This document shows positions 27,333-35,940 of a stretch of 64,000 nucleotides of DNA, piece by piece. A program made the translations under genes and the position numbers. The notes under the pieces were generated by a model. The model was given only the letters and a program-made list of their open reading frames with translations, was not told where the DNA came from and searched no databases. How positions within the stretch are numbered: the stretch's first letter is position 1; every line of letters begins with the position of its first letter. The stretch comes from Candidatus Scotarchaeum otlingeri (GTDB taxonomy: Archaea > Thermoproteota > Nitrososphaeria > Geothermarchaeales > JDFR-13), in NCBI GenBank assembly GCA_002011075.2, contig MTMA02000006.1:489374-553373 (forward strand), given 5' to 3'.

Positions 27333-28756
27333 CTCACAAATGAATATAAAATTAATAATAATGGGAGCGATGTTAGGGGTGGTATAATTAATGATTGGAC
27401 CTGGTTACCTTTTTCGATCCTAAAGAACTTATTTATATCTATTGGGGGCTTTTCGAGTGGATAGGGATCTACCGCTTTAACTCTTGCTTCAACTGGCGTC
27501 GCCTTCTTAATAACCTCCAGTATTGTGAATGCAGGGCTATACTGAAGGATTCTGATAGCTTTATACTGATCAATTAAGTCCTCTAGTAGGCTCGAGATAA
27601 CCAAGGGCTTACTATATCTATAGTTGGACCAGTAATTACCTGCCTCAAGAACCACATTATACCACTTGGCATCTGGATCTCCATATCCATACAGCCTGAT
27701 ATCCTCCGCGTTCTCGATAAAACTATTTAAATATATTTGTGGGATCGAAATTGTATCGATATAAAGCGCAATATAGTTGAAGGCAATAAGGTTTCCGGCA
27801 ATTATTATCTCTCTACCAGGGGTATATGGCGACCTCCCCATATATATCCCAACCATGTTACCCGCCAAAAGATTCCCCTTTATATACACATCATCTGACT
27901 CCTGAATAAAGATGCCTATCCCTATCCTCCCCCTATTATGAACAATAGAATTATTGACGATAGTCACATTCTCCGAGTACATGGGAACGGCTCCCGCGAC
28001 AAGCCTATATAACAAGTTCCCACTCACATATACATTATCACAATACATCAGGTGAACGCCATATCTACCATTTGTCACTGTATTATTGATGACGATCATA
28101 TTGGTTGTGTGGTCTCCATATACGCCGTCAGCAACCATTACAAAAGTATTATTATATACATATAATCCATCGGAGTTCCAGATATAAATGCCATGCGCCC
28201 TATATCCATATTCTCCTCCTCCAGGGTGATGGCCATTCTGCATCATCATCATATGCTCCCCACGCTTCCTCTCTGTACTCGATATCAAACTATTAATTAC
28301 AGTTGTATTATCTGATTGCTTTATGAGTATAGAGTAAAATGTATCATTAATCACAACGTTATCGACAACGATATTACTGGAATTTACGATCTTTAAGCCT
28401 GAGTCTTCTGTTGAGAAAGATAATCCGCTTCTGATTATTCTAACGCCCTTTATATATACATTGCTGGTCTCCTTAACAGTTAAAACTGTGCCGTTCTCTA
28501 ATCCATCGATAACGGGTGTTCCCACCCCTATTAGCGATAGAGACTTAGATATAACGAAGTTTCCCCGGTAAACCCCTTCATAGATCAGGATTGAATCTCC
28601 ATCCACCGCATCTCTCAGGGCATCACTGAGGTTATCATAATAGTAATTATTTCCTTGTATATCAACCCTGACTATCCCTGTTCCCTCCCCCGCCTGTAAG
28701 TTATTGACAAGGGAGAGTGACAGGAGAATGATAATGGTGATTAATAGGGTTTTCAT
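27311..28756 (-). CDS. nosD: NosD: exported beta-helix copper-site assembly protein
   Basis: A Sec signal peptide (LLITIIILLSLSLVNNLQAG) is followed by the DALRDAVDGDSILIYEGVYRGNF opening and many right-handed beta-helix turns (NIVVDNVVINDTF, NNTFVMVADGV and others) of the NosD/carbohydrate-binding type. A C-terminal TM segment (PPLTSLPLLLILYSF) anchors it to the outer face of the membrane. A Met/His-rich stretch (GEHMMMMQNGHHPGGG) in the middle could bind copper. NosD works with NosFY in CuZ maturation of NosZ. Only 2 nt separate it from the upstream membrane protein gene. Confidence 0.9.
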   Translation of the reverse strand: MKTLLITIIILLSLSLVNNLQAGEGTGIVRVDIQGNNYYYDNLSDALRDAVDGDSILIYEGVYRGNFVISKSLSLIGVGTPVIDGLENGTVLTVKETSNVYIKGVRIIRSGLSFSTEDSGLKIVNSSNIVVDNVVINDTFYSILIKQSDNTTVINSLISSTERKRGEHMMMMQNGHHPGGGEYGYRAHGIYIWNSDGLYVYNNTFVMVADGVYGDHTTNMIVINNTVTNGRYGVHLMYCDNVYVSGNLLYRLVAGAVPMYSENVTIVNNSIVHNRGRIGIGIFIQESDDVYIKGNLLAGNMVGIYMGRSPYTPGREIIIAGNLIAFNYIALYIDTISIPQIYLNSFIENAEDIRLYGYGDPDAKWYNVVLEAGNYWSNYRYSKPLVISSLLEDLIDQYKAIRILQYSPAFTILEVIKKATPVEARVKAVDPYPLEKPPIDINKFFRIEKGNQVQSLIIPPLTSLPLLLILYSFVRWRPWKS

Positions 28757-28758
28757 TT

Positions 28759-29304
28759 CTACTCAGCCTTATAGAACCTCCAATATGCAACGAAGGATAA
28801 TATGAAAGAGGCTACTAGTAGCCAGAAACCTACATGTAAAACCGCTAATATCTTGAAATTAGCTATCTGATAATAACCAAATACATACGGCGTAAAAGGC
28901 TCTATTTCTATAGCAGCGCCCGCCTGAAGGTCATGCCCAAAATTGTATAGCCAAACTTGAATGTAAACCGGTATTGATAATACTAATCCTAGGTGGGCAG
29001 CTATCCATATCCAACTCTCCTTGACTAGCGAAATTAACGGGACAGCAGCGATGGCAAGAAATAAATAGGGTAAATATTTTAACTCCCATAATTGCTCGAG
29101 AGTTATGTCCTTAAGTCCTACATAGTGGTTAGCTATATTTATCTGGTGAAGAGGACCATCGATATGCCCATTCCCATATACATATATATCCAGCCATTGC
29201 TGGCCAAACATAGGAGCATTAAACGAGATATACCATAAGGGGAGAAAAATCGATATTATAGGTAATACTCCCGATATAATCTTCAAGATAGTATATCTAT
29301 CCAT
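28759..29304 (-). CDS. NosB-like membrane protein
   Basis: A 181-residue protein with about four TM helices. After TM1 comes an outer loop FNAPMFGQQWLDIYVYGNG and then INIANHYVGL. This resembles the APxY...NHYIGM pattern of the membrane protein encoded just after nosZ in clade II clusters (often called NosB). The histidines in INIANHYVGL, AAHLGLVL, NFGHDLQ and LAVLHVG could bind heme or copper. It lies 49 nt downstream of nosZ in the same operon. Its exact function is unknown, but it is thought to serve electron delivery or assembly. Confidence 0.7.
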   Translation of the reverse strand: MDRYTILKIISGVLPIISIFLPLWYISFNAPMFGQQWLDIYVYGNGHIDGPLHQINIANHYVGLKDITLEQLWELKYLPYLFLAIAAVPLISLVKESWIWIAAHLGLVLSIPVYIQVWLYNFGHDLQAGAAIEIEPFTPYVFGYYQIANFKILAVLHVGFWLLVASFILSFVAYWRFYKAE

Positions 29305-29353
29305 ATATTTAATTCACCGAATAAAAAGTATAGAGAGGAGGTTAATAAAAAAC

Positions 29354-31432
29354 CTATTCTTTAGGTCTAACCTCCAGATACCCAGCCATCTCCAGATGCA
29401 GCGGCGAACAGAACTCTACACAGTAAAATGAATATACACCAGGCTTATCAGCAACAAACTCGATAGTCGTGGTTTCACCTGGATCGATGCTGACCATTAT
29501 ATTGAACTCTGAGATAGCGAATGCATGGGTAGCATCCCTCGTAGTCTCCACATTACTGAGGTATATCCTTACAAGATCGCCCTCCACACACCTCACTATA
29601 TCAGGAGTGAAGTGGCTCCTTATAGCGGTCATCCATACCTCAGTAACCCACGTATCTCCTTCCTTCCTTCTCTCAATCCTCTCTTCACCTACATTTATCG
29701 CCTGGGGATGTGTAGCATAGCCTCCATTCACTATCACATAGGGATCTGCTCCTAATGGATATACTGTTATAGGCCTTATCTTGTCAGCACTAATTATCTT
29801 TGCGTAGTGAGGTTCTCCTAGGGGTATTGGCATATCGTATAGTAGAGACATCTTGTCCCCAGATATATCGATTAGCTGGAAGTTCTGGGGGTGTAGTGTA
29901 CCTACAGGCTCGAATCTATCGATGCTCCATTTGTTTAAGGCTACTAGATATTTGCCTTTTGGCTCGGGCGAGTCGCTTTCTGGAGTAGCTAGGTGACCTA
30001 TGTTATAATGAATCGTTATTCTGTCTTGCACAGTAAATGGATCGTCACCTGTGTAGTCTGGTGGACCTAAGCTGTATTTAACCACCTCGTTTGAGATGAA
30101 GCAGCTGACATATCCATTTCCTTTATCGTCGAATTCGTTGTGGAGCGGGCCAAGCCCTACTTCGATCTTCGCCGCTGTAACATCTTCGAACCTTAAGACG
30201 GGAACTCCATAATAGTCTTCTCCCTCAAATCTCCTATCAGCTATAGCCTGCTTAATCTTCTCGATATCATAGATGGTTACTGTGGGATCCAGCTTACCTC
30301 CAATAACAATATATCTTCCGCTTGCCGAGATGTCACATCCATGGGGACTCTTCGGCTCAGGTGCAAAGAAGAGTATCTCTTCTTCTATCGCTGTATCTAG
30401 TGTAATGACCTTGACTCCATTCATCTCGACATATTTACCTTCTCTCACTATCTGCTCGGCCTTCTTCCAGTTAATGATATGGAGGTAATCGAAGTCTCGC
30501 TGTGATGCAGATATCTCTAGGGGATCTTTACCCTCAAGAGTACCGCCTATCGCCATCTCAGTATTAAAGCTGTTTAGAAATGCCCATCCATCGCTTGGCC
30601 CCCACCCTATAATCTCGAGGTCTTGGACATAAGGAGGCAGCTCAATCTCGAAGCTTCTTGATAAATCGAACTTTCCTGTGTTTCTGTCGAAAGCTATAAA
30701 TATTGTGGCGCCCCGCCAATAATCTTTATAATTTGCCTCTGTAAGAGGGTAATATGTTACTCCCGGCTTATAACCCTTACCTGGTTCCCAGGGGGCTGGG
30801 AATTGGCTTCCACAAGCTATATACTCTGTGTTTGGCGATGCACATGCTCCACCGTGTTGATTCTGGATGTTAGGTAGCCGCACTATATCTTTTACTCTAA
30901 AGTCCTTAAGGCTTATAGCCGCTTTTCTAGCATTCAATTTATCGCCGATGAAGCACCATTCACCGTCATATACCGCGTTTGTTCTACTGATTTCTGGGTG
31001 ATGAGTGTCTCCGAGTGTGAGATATCTTATTCCGTTACTAGCCTTTTCTAGAAGATTCATCGTGGCTTTATTGCCATATCCATATCCTTGCCATGGCTCA
31101 GGTGTGAAGACAGCTATATATTTGAGTATGCGCATAGAGGGTATCCCTATAATGATTACCTGACCCGAGTGACCGCCCGATGAAATCATATAGAATTCAT
31201 CCTGCATACCGCCGGGTACATAGGTTTTTAGGGCGGCCGTGACATGTTCAGGAGACAATCCCCTCTGATTAATTATATTCTGGATATCTGTGGGTAATAC
31301 TGGAGTGGGTGGTGCAACGCTTTTCGATATTATATAGCCAGCTGCCGCTCCTGCTGCTAAACCTCCCGCTGCAACTAAGAAGTCTCTACGTCTAACACCG
31401 TTCTTACGAGAATTATTCCTTTTTTTACTCAT
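29354..31432 (-). CDS. nosZ: NosZ: nitrous oxide reductase
   Basis: A 692-residue protein that reduces N2O to N2. The N-terminus has a twin-arginine signal (GVRRRDFLVAAGGLAAG), so it is exported folded. The seven-bladed propeller shows CuZ histidine motifs: GGHSGQV, LGDTHHPEISRT, SPHGCDIS, LGPLHNEF and GEPHYAKI. The C-terminal cupredoxin has the full CuA motif CVEFCSPLHLEM (Cys671, Cys675, His679, Met682). The THHP region reads more like clade II enzymes, whereas Tat export is typical of clade I. It is first in a six-gene minus-strand operon with nosD, nosF, nosY and a CuA protein; no nosL or nosR is visible. Confidence 0.95.
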   Translation of the reverse strand: MSKKRNNSRKNGVRRRDFLVAAGGLAAGAAAGYIISKSVAPPTPVLPTDIQNIINQRGLSPEHVTAALKTYVPGGMQDEFYMISSGGHSGQVIIIGIPSMRILKYIAVFTPEPWQGYGYGNKATMNLLEKASNGIRYLTLGDTHHPEISRTNAVYDGEWCFIGDKLNARKAAISLKDFRVKDIVRLPNIQNQHGGACASPNTEYIACGSQFPAPWEPGKGYKPGVTYYPLTEANYKDYWRGATIFIAFDRNTGKFDLSRSFEIELPPYVQDLEIIGWGPSDGWAFLNSFNTEMAIGGTLEGKDPLEISASQRDFDYLHIINWKKAEQIVREGKYVEMNGVKVITLDTAIEEEILFFAPEPKSPHGCDISASGRYIVIGGKLDPTVTIYDIEKIKQAIADRRFEGEDYYGVPVLRFEDVTAAKIEVGLGPLHNEFDDKGNGYVSCFISNEVVKYSLGPPDYTGDDPFTVQDRITIHYNIGHLATPESDSPEPKGKYLVALNKWSIDRFEPVGTLHPQNFQLIDISGDKMSLLYDMPIPLGEPHYAKIISADKIRPITVYPLGADPYVIVNGGYATHPQAINVGEERIERRKEGDTWVTEVWMTAIRSHFTPDIVRCVEGDLVRIYLSNVETTRDATHAFAISEFNIMVSIDPGETTTIEFVADKPGVYSFYCVEFCSPLHLEMAGYLEVRPKE

Positions 31433-31474
31433 GATAATACATATTACCGATGGAGATAAAAGAATTACCCTTAA

Positions 31475-31500
31475 ATATACGGTTAGATATACCCGTATAT
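31475..31500. promoter_or_regulatory. Inverted repeat over the nosZ promoter
   Basis: Arms ATATACGG (31475-31482) and CCGTATAT (31493-31500) are exact reverse complements separated by 10 nt. The left arm touches the predicted nosZ TATA element (about 31469-31478 on the minus strand), 40-70 nt before the nosZ ATG. A dimeric repressor or activator bound here would control the nos operon. No regulator gene lies directly beside it. The remaining part of the 31433-31712 gap also holds the promoter of the rightward gene. Confidence 0.5.
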
Positions 31501-31712
31501 ATAAGGCATATAAATAATTCTACAATGAATATTAGGGGTATCTGGTGATAATCTAGCCTATAACTCTATATCTAAAGTCAATATTTAGGTATCATGGGAT
31601 AATAACCTTATAAGGATAATCAGCCTATGAGAACAGGGGTTACATTTTAAATGCTAAAGCAAATTAGCTATATAGTTACCTAAATGACTCTAATTTTAGA
31701 GGGCTAATAATA

Positions 31713-33287
31713 ATGAAGAAAAAGTATTCCATTCATCTAATTATCCTTGACGGCTGTAGCATAGCTGCATTAGAGACGGCCTATACCCCTGCAATAGATA
31801 GTATTATGGATATGGGATGTTATACTTATAAATGTAGCTCCATATATCCAAGTGTTACATATTCATGCCATGCATCCATAATAACTGGCGTATATCCATC
31901 GAAACATGGAATAGTGGGCAACAGCTTCTATGACAAATTGACTAGGAAACGGATAGATTTCGATATAGAGGATCCGAATAATTACTTAGAAACAGATACC
32001 CTTTTCTCGATGCTCAACGAACCATCCATAGCCGTTGCCGAGCCGATATCCCATGGAGCCACTACATCTATCCCGAAATCAGACATCGAATCTAATCCTA
32101 TACCTAATTGGGATGCAATCGTCTTCGATAAGGCAATAGAGCTTATATATAAATATCTCCCTAGGGTATCGGTAGTCAATCTACCTGGAATTGATAAATA
32201 TGGAGAGATATATGGGCCTACTGGAGATGAAACGATTAGGCATATTGAAGAGATAGATACCTATATAAATAGATATATCGAAGTTCTAACTGGATTGTAT
32301 GAGGATTTTCTGCTTATCATTACGGCGGACCACGGAATGACTGATGTAGAAACAAATCTTGATTTGAAGGAACTGCTTAAAGAACTGGGGTGTGAAGTAC
32401 ATGTATCACACAGAATGGCCCATATCTATATCTTTAATCAAAAAGATATGGAGATCATCCTCCATAGATTGAAGGACACAGGAGGAATAGATAAGGTATT
32501 CACTAAACACAGATTAAAACTTTATGGCCTCGATAATGAAAGAGCAGGGGACATAATTGTATTTGCCCAAGAGGGCTTCGAGTTTTCACATGAAGTACTT
32601 AAGGGTAGCCATGGCGGAGTGTCGAAGGATGAGATGAAGGTACCGCTGATAATTAGTAAGCCGGAGTATGTTGATCTTTTAAGGGGAGATATTGATATAA
32701 CAATTATACCCAGCATAATCAGAAGATATCTACGGGAGAGAGATGTCATAGATTTTGTTAAAGAGAGGCTGGTGGAAAATGATCCCGGTCATGATTGGGG
32801 TCATACTAAAAGAGTGTTGGACATAGCCACAGATTTATCTATAAGGTATAAAAGTAATATAGAGGCAGTCAGGTTATCTGCATTATTTCATGATATCGAT
32901 AGGGGTATAGAGCCCTATGGCCATGAAGTGAGGGCTGCGCAGACAGCCGAGAAATATTTGTCATCGAAAGGGGCATCTAGAGAGCTCGTTGAAACTGTAA
33001 AGCGAATCATATTGATGCATCATAAGGAGCCAACTGTTCATTCAACGTATGAGGAGATGATTCTATGGGATGCAGATAAATTGGATGCGTTAGGCGTCAT
33101 TGGATTGTTTAGGTGTCTATTGATAGCGGGATTCTATAGACATGAATATAAGGATGCATTGAATCACTTTATAGATGACACGATTTCTTTTGGAGTATCG
33201 ATGCATTTCGACGAGACTAGGCGCATCGCATCACAGAGAATAAAATGGACTATAGAGTTTCTGGAAAAATTAGCCTCCATATATTAA
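31713..33287 (+). CDS. Fusion of nucleotide pyrophosphatase/phosphodiesterase and HD hydrolase
   Basis: A 524-residue protein with two enzymes in one chain. Residues 1 to about 345 are an alkaline-phosphatase-superfamily phosphodiesterase: ILDGCS metal Asp, IYPSVTYSCHASIITG with the nucleophile Thr, ADHGMTDV and KGSHGGVS. Residues from about 350 are an HD-domain phosphohydrolase: HDWGHTKRVLDIA (His360), ALFHDIDRG (His393-Asp394), ILMHHKEP and LWDADKLDALG. Both metal sites look intact. Cytoplasmic, no signal peptide. A joint action on a nucleotide or phosphodiester substrate is plausible, but the substrate cannot be read from sequence. It is divergent from nosZ. Confidence 0.82.
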   Translation: MKKKYSIHLIILDGCSIAALETAYTPAIDSIMDMGCYTYKCSSIYPSVTYSCHASIITGVYPSKHGIVGNSFYDKLTRKRIDFDIEDPNNYLETDTLFSMLNEPSIAVAEPISHGATTSIPKSDIESNPIPNWDAIVFDKAIELIYKYLPRVSVVNLPGIDKYGEIYGPTGDETIRHIEEIDTYINRYIEVLTGLYEDFLLIITADHGMTDVETNLDLKELLKELGCEVHVSHRMAHIYIFNQKDMEIILHRLKDTGGIDKVFTKHRLKLYGLDNERAGDIIVFAQEGFEFSHEVLKGSHGGVSKDEMKVPLIISKPEYVDLLRGDIDITIIPSIIRRYLRERDVIDFVKERLVENDPGHDWGHTKRVLDIATDLSIRYKSNIEAVRLSALFHDIDRGIEPYGHEVRAAQTAEKYLSSKGASRELVETVKRIILMHHKEPTVHSTYEEMILWDADKLDALGVIGLFRCLLIAGFYRHEYKDALNHFIDDTISFGVSMHFDETRRIASQRIKWTIEFLEKLASIY

Positions 33288-33378
33288 AATACTATTTAGC
33301 GTTGGAAAACCATATATTTACTTAATATTTATTAATTTTTTTACTTATGGTGGTCTCTATATTAATGGAGTGTATATT

Positions 33379-33963
33379 ATGGATATCTCCCCATTAATAC
33401 CTATCCTCGAAAAAAGGATATACCGCGATGAATGGAGAGTGGGGTGGTTCCAGAGCGATAGAGACGTGGATATAGAGGGCTATGATTGTAAACTACTGAT
33501 GTATGGACATTCTAGACACTTTAGTAGAACTAAGCCATTCCTATTATCCAGGTTATTCACGATAAATCTATTACCTTATAGTGCCGCTGCAATGGTATTT
33601 CAAGTCGATTACATCGATATTTCATATATTGAGGGTTTAATCAAGGCGATAAAGAGATTTATGGCTAGTAAGAAAATTGAGACCCCCGAGAAGATCGAGT
33701 GGGGCATCGATATAGCATATGTCGCGGTATTCACAGAGGAGATGGGTAGAGGCGTCGAAGACTATATTAATGATTTCTTCATTTCTGAAATTGACGATCA
33801 ATATATGCTGAGTGAGGGATTCAGCGGTAAACTAAAGAAGAAAATAGGGCTTGTATTAGTAAATCTATCCGATAAAAAATTTTTAAGGGGAAGAGACATG
33901 TTTTCCAAGGAAGCTGTAAGACTCTTCGACGTCAAACGTATATTAAAGAAATGGCCACTTTAG
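33379..33963 (+). CDS. Conserved-looking protein of unknown function
   Basis: About 194 residues starting MDISPLIPILEKRIYRDEWR, at an ATG preceded by GGAG; an in-frame GTG lies at 33370. Soluble, no signal or TM helix. It has the stretches GYDCKLLMYGHSRHFSRTKPF and KKIGLVLVNLSDKKFLRGRDMFSK but no motif I recognise. It lies between the phosphodiesterase-HD gene and an FAD oxidoreductase on the same strand, with 19 nt to the latter, so it may share their transcript. Confidence 0.65.
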   Translation: MDISPLIPILEKRIYRDEWRVGWFQSDRDVDIEGYDCKLLMYGHSRHFSRTKPFLLSRLFTINLLPYSAAAMVFQVDYIDISYIEGLIKAIKRFMASKKIETPEKIEWGIDIAYVAVFTEEMGRGVEDYINDFFISEIDDQYMLSEGFSGKLKKKIGLVLVNLSDKKFLRGRDMFSKEAVRLFDVKRILKKWPL

Positions 33964-33982
33964 CTCTCTAAGGGACAGCGAC

Positions 33983-35044
33983 ATGAAGTATGATATCGTA
34001 ATTATCGGTGGGGGTATAGCTGGGAGTTTCGCTGCCTACGGCGCGGCAAAATATGGATTAAAATGTATTGTTATAGAGGCCTCTAAGAAGCCGAATGGAG
34101 CGACAGCGGTTTCAGGGGGAATCATCACTAGGCTTCTCGATAATTGGGTAGACGCGGAATTAGCCGATAAAAGCATTAGGCTTATTCAAGAGCTTCTAGG
34201 TAAAGGATATAAGGATTATGTCAATAGAGGATTTGTTTGTATTGAGGATATAGATGACGCGATAAACGACTTCAATAGATTTAGGGGTCTTATATCGGAC
34301 CTAAAGTTGCTTGATCAATGGACAGCGGCAGACAACTGGCCATACCTCCGGTTCTATGATGATGAAGCCGCACTATTTTCGCCGTCAGATATCACTTTAG
34401 AGCCGCCTAAGATTCTCGGAGTTATTTGGGAGAGGCTTATGGACCTAGGCGTCGAGTTTTCACTGGGCTGTAGAGCAAAAAAGATAGATATAAAGGATAG
34501 GGGCGTAAAGGGTGTGGATACATGTAACTCTCATATAGAGACGGAAAATGTTATTGTTGCTTTAGGGCCTTGGAATAGAGAGTTCTTGGCTAAACATGGG
34601 ATTACCCTGGAATCATGGTTATTAGGGGTTCCTCTCTATAGATTTGAGGTAAATGTAGATGTCGATATAGGTTTGTGGGATGAATCTGAATATACCTATT
34701 GGCGACCGAGTCTAAATAGTACATTAGTAGGAGGATGTTATGACGCCTTTCCTATCATGAATGCGAATGATGGATTTAGAGATCCCCCGAGATCATCTAT
34801 AGAGAACGTCCTAATCGAGTTCAGATACCGATTCAAATTCGATAAATGGCGGCTGGCAGAGTATTGGTCAGGTCCTATAAGCCTTTATAGAAGGTATAGA
34901 CCGTTTGTGGGGGGAGTCGGCAATATAGATGGGTTATATGTTATAGAAGGGTTGGCTGGATACGGGTTGGCGAGGGGACCGGCTAAAGCGGTAGAACTCT
35001 CCAAATATATTTCTAATAGAATATTTCTTAATACGGGGGATTGA
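33983..35044 (+). CDS. FAD-dependent oxidoreductase of the D-amino-acid oxidase family
   Basis: A 353-residue protein. The N-terminal dinucleotide fold YDIVIIGGGIAGSFAAYGAA ends in the acidic strand CIVIEA. The GATAVSGGIITRLLD segment follows. The C-terminus has the second FAD motif YRRYRPFVGGVGNIDGLYV and GLAGYGLARGPAKAVEL, as in glycine oxidase and sarcosine or D-amino-acid dehydrogenases. It probably oxidises an amine or hydroxyacid; the substrate is unclear. Soluble. Confidence 0.8.
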   Translation: MKYDIVIIGGGIAGSFAAYGAAKYGLKCIVIEASKKPNGATAVSGGIITRLLDNWVDAELADKSIRLIQELLGKGYKDYVNRGFVCIEDIDDAINDFNRFRGLISDLKLLDQWTAADNWPYLRFYDDEAALFSPSDITLEPPKILGVIWERLMDLGVEFSLGCRAKKIDIKDRGVKGVDTCNSHIETENVIVALGPWNREFLAKHGITLESWLLGVPLYRFEVNVDVDIGLWDESEYTYWRPSLNSTLVGGCYDAFPIMNANDGFRDPPRSSIENVLIEFRYRFKFDKWRLAEYWSGPISLYRRYRPFVGGVGNIDGLYVIEGLAGYGLARGPAKAVELSKYISNRIFLNTGD

Positions 35045-35049
35045 TTGCT

Positions 35050-35205
35050 GTGAAGAGGATTAATGTTAGGGGGATAATCCTATCCAAAGGGCTATCTGGG
35101 GTTATCAGGCTCATCATCTTGTTTATTCTATCCAATCCATATACATACTCGCTCTTAGCGAGAAACTTGGTGTTGAGAACATTATGGAATAAACTCATGG
35201 AATAA
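35050..35205 (+). CDS. Small ORF, 51 residues, possible wHTH remnant
   Basis: GTG-started frame just past the FAD oxidoreductase stop, ending at TAA 35203-35205. The sequence IRLIILFILSNPYTYSLLAR resembles the first helices of a winged-helix regulator, but the frame ends well before a full domain. Either a truncated regulator or a fortuitous frame. The rest of the 35045-35314 gap is otherwise empty. Confidence 0.3.
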   Translation: MKRINVRGIILSKGLSGVIRLIILFILSNPYTYSLLARNLVLRTLWNKLME

Positions 35206-35314
35206 TCAGATCTAAATTTTACTAGTGGCCAAATAATGAATATATGTTATACGAGGTGCAAAGGGGATTTCTAAATTAAAAATCCATATTTATGGCGATG
35301 GATATCCCAAGAAG

Positions 35315-35878
35315 ATGATTATAGGAGGACTTCACGGTAGAGAATGGAGGATCATCAGGCCAATCCTACAGAGGGTTAAACCTAGAGACATCAAAGGAAC
35401 AATAATTCTGGCTCCAAGAATATCGTTTCAGAAAAAATATATCAGTACCCTTAATCCAAAATACTACGAACTACCTATGGGAAAAAGACTATTATCTCTG
35501 CTACGTGCCTATAAACCCGATATCTACCTCGAGATCCATGGATATTCACAAAAATCCCTACCTAAACTTACCGATCCATCTCGAATAGAGAAGTATGGAG
35601 CTCCACCCTTCTATAAACTCAATAATAATATCTTAATAGGCTGTGTTTCACCTCTCCTTTTGAGAAGAATCTTTATCAGTGCATCCTTCGCTGTCGAGGT
35701 GCCGCTAAAACTGGATGATGAGGCTCTAAATTACGCGGGATATTTACTCAGGCTGCTTATGGAGTCTCAGGATAAAGAGGATATCTGGCGGAGGATAGCT
35801 GGATTAGATGATTCCATAGAATATAGGGATTATATGCGTAGAATTAGGACATGGATTTATAAAATAGGTAAATTATAA
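35315..35878 (+). CDS. DUF2119-like zinc carboxypeptidase-fold protein
   Basis: 187 residues beginning MIIGGLHGREWRIIRPIL. The GGLHGREW motif (His and Glu of a zinc site), IYLEIHGYS and VEVPLKL fit the archaeal DUF2119 group, related to succinylglutamate desuccinylase/carboxypeptidase folds. The same frame is open further left and spells KIHIYGDGYPKK just before this ATG. That looks like the first strand of the family, but no ATG, GTG or TTG precedes it before a stop, so the annotated start may be short. Function unknown, probably hydrolase-like. Confidence 0.6.
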   Translation: MIIGGLHGREWRIIRPILQRVKPRDIKGTIILAPRISFQKKYISTLNPKYYELPMGKRLLSLLRAYKPDIYLEIHGYSQKSLPKLTDPSRIEKYGAPPFYKLNNNILIGCVSPLLLRRIFISASFAVEVPLKLDDEALNYAGYLLRLLMESQDKEDIWRRIAGLDDSIEYRDYMRRIRTWIYKIGKL

Positions 35879-35940
35879 TGAGTCTCGGGACGAATGTATT
35901 ATTAGATACCCAGCTTAAGATTCTAATGGTGTAAGGAATA

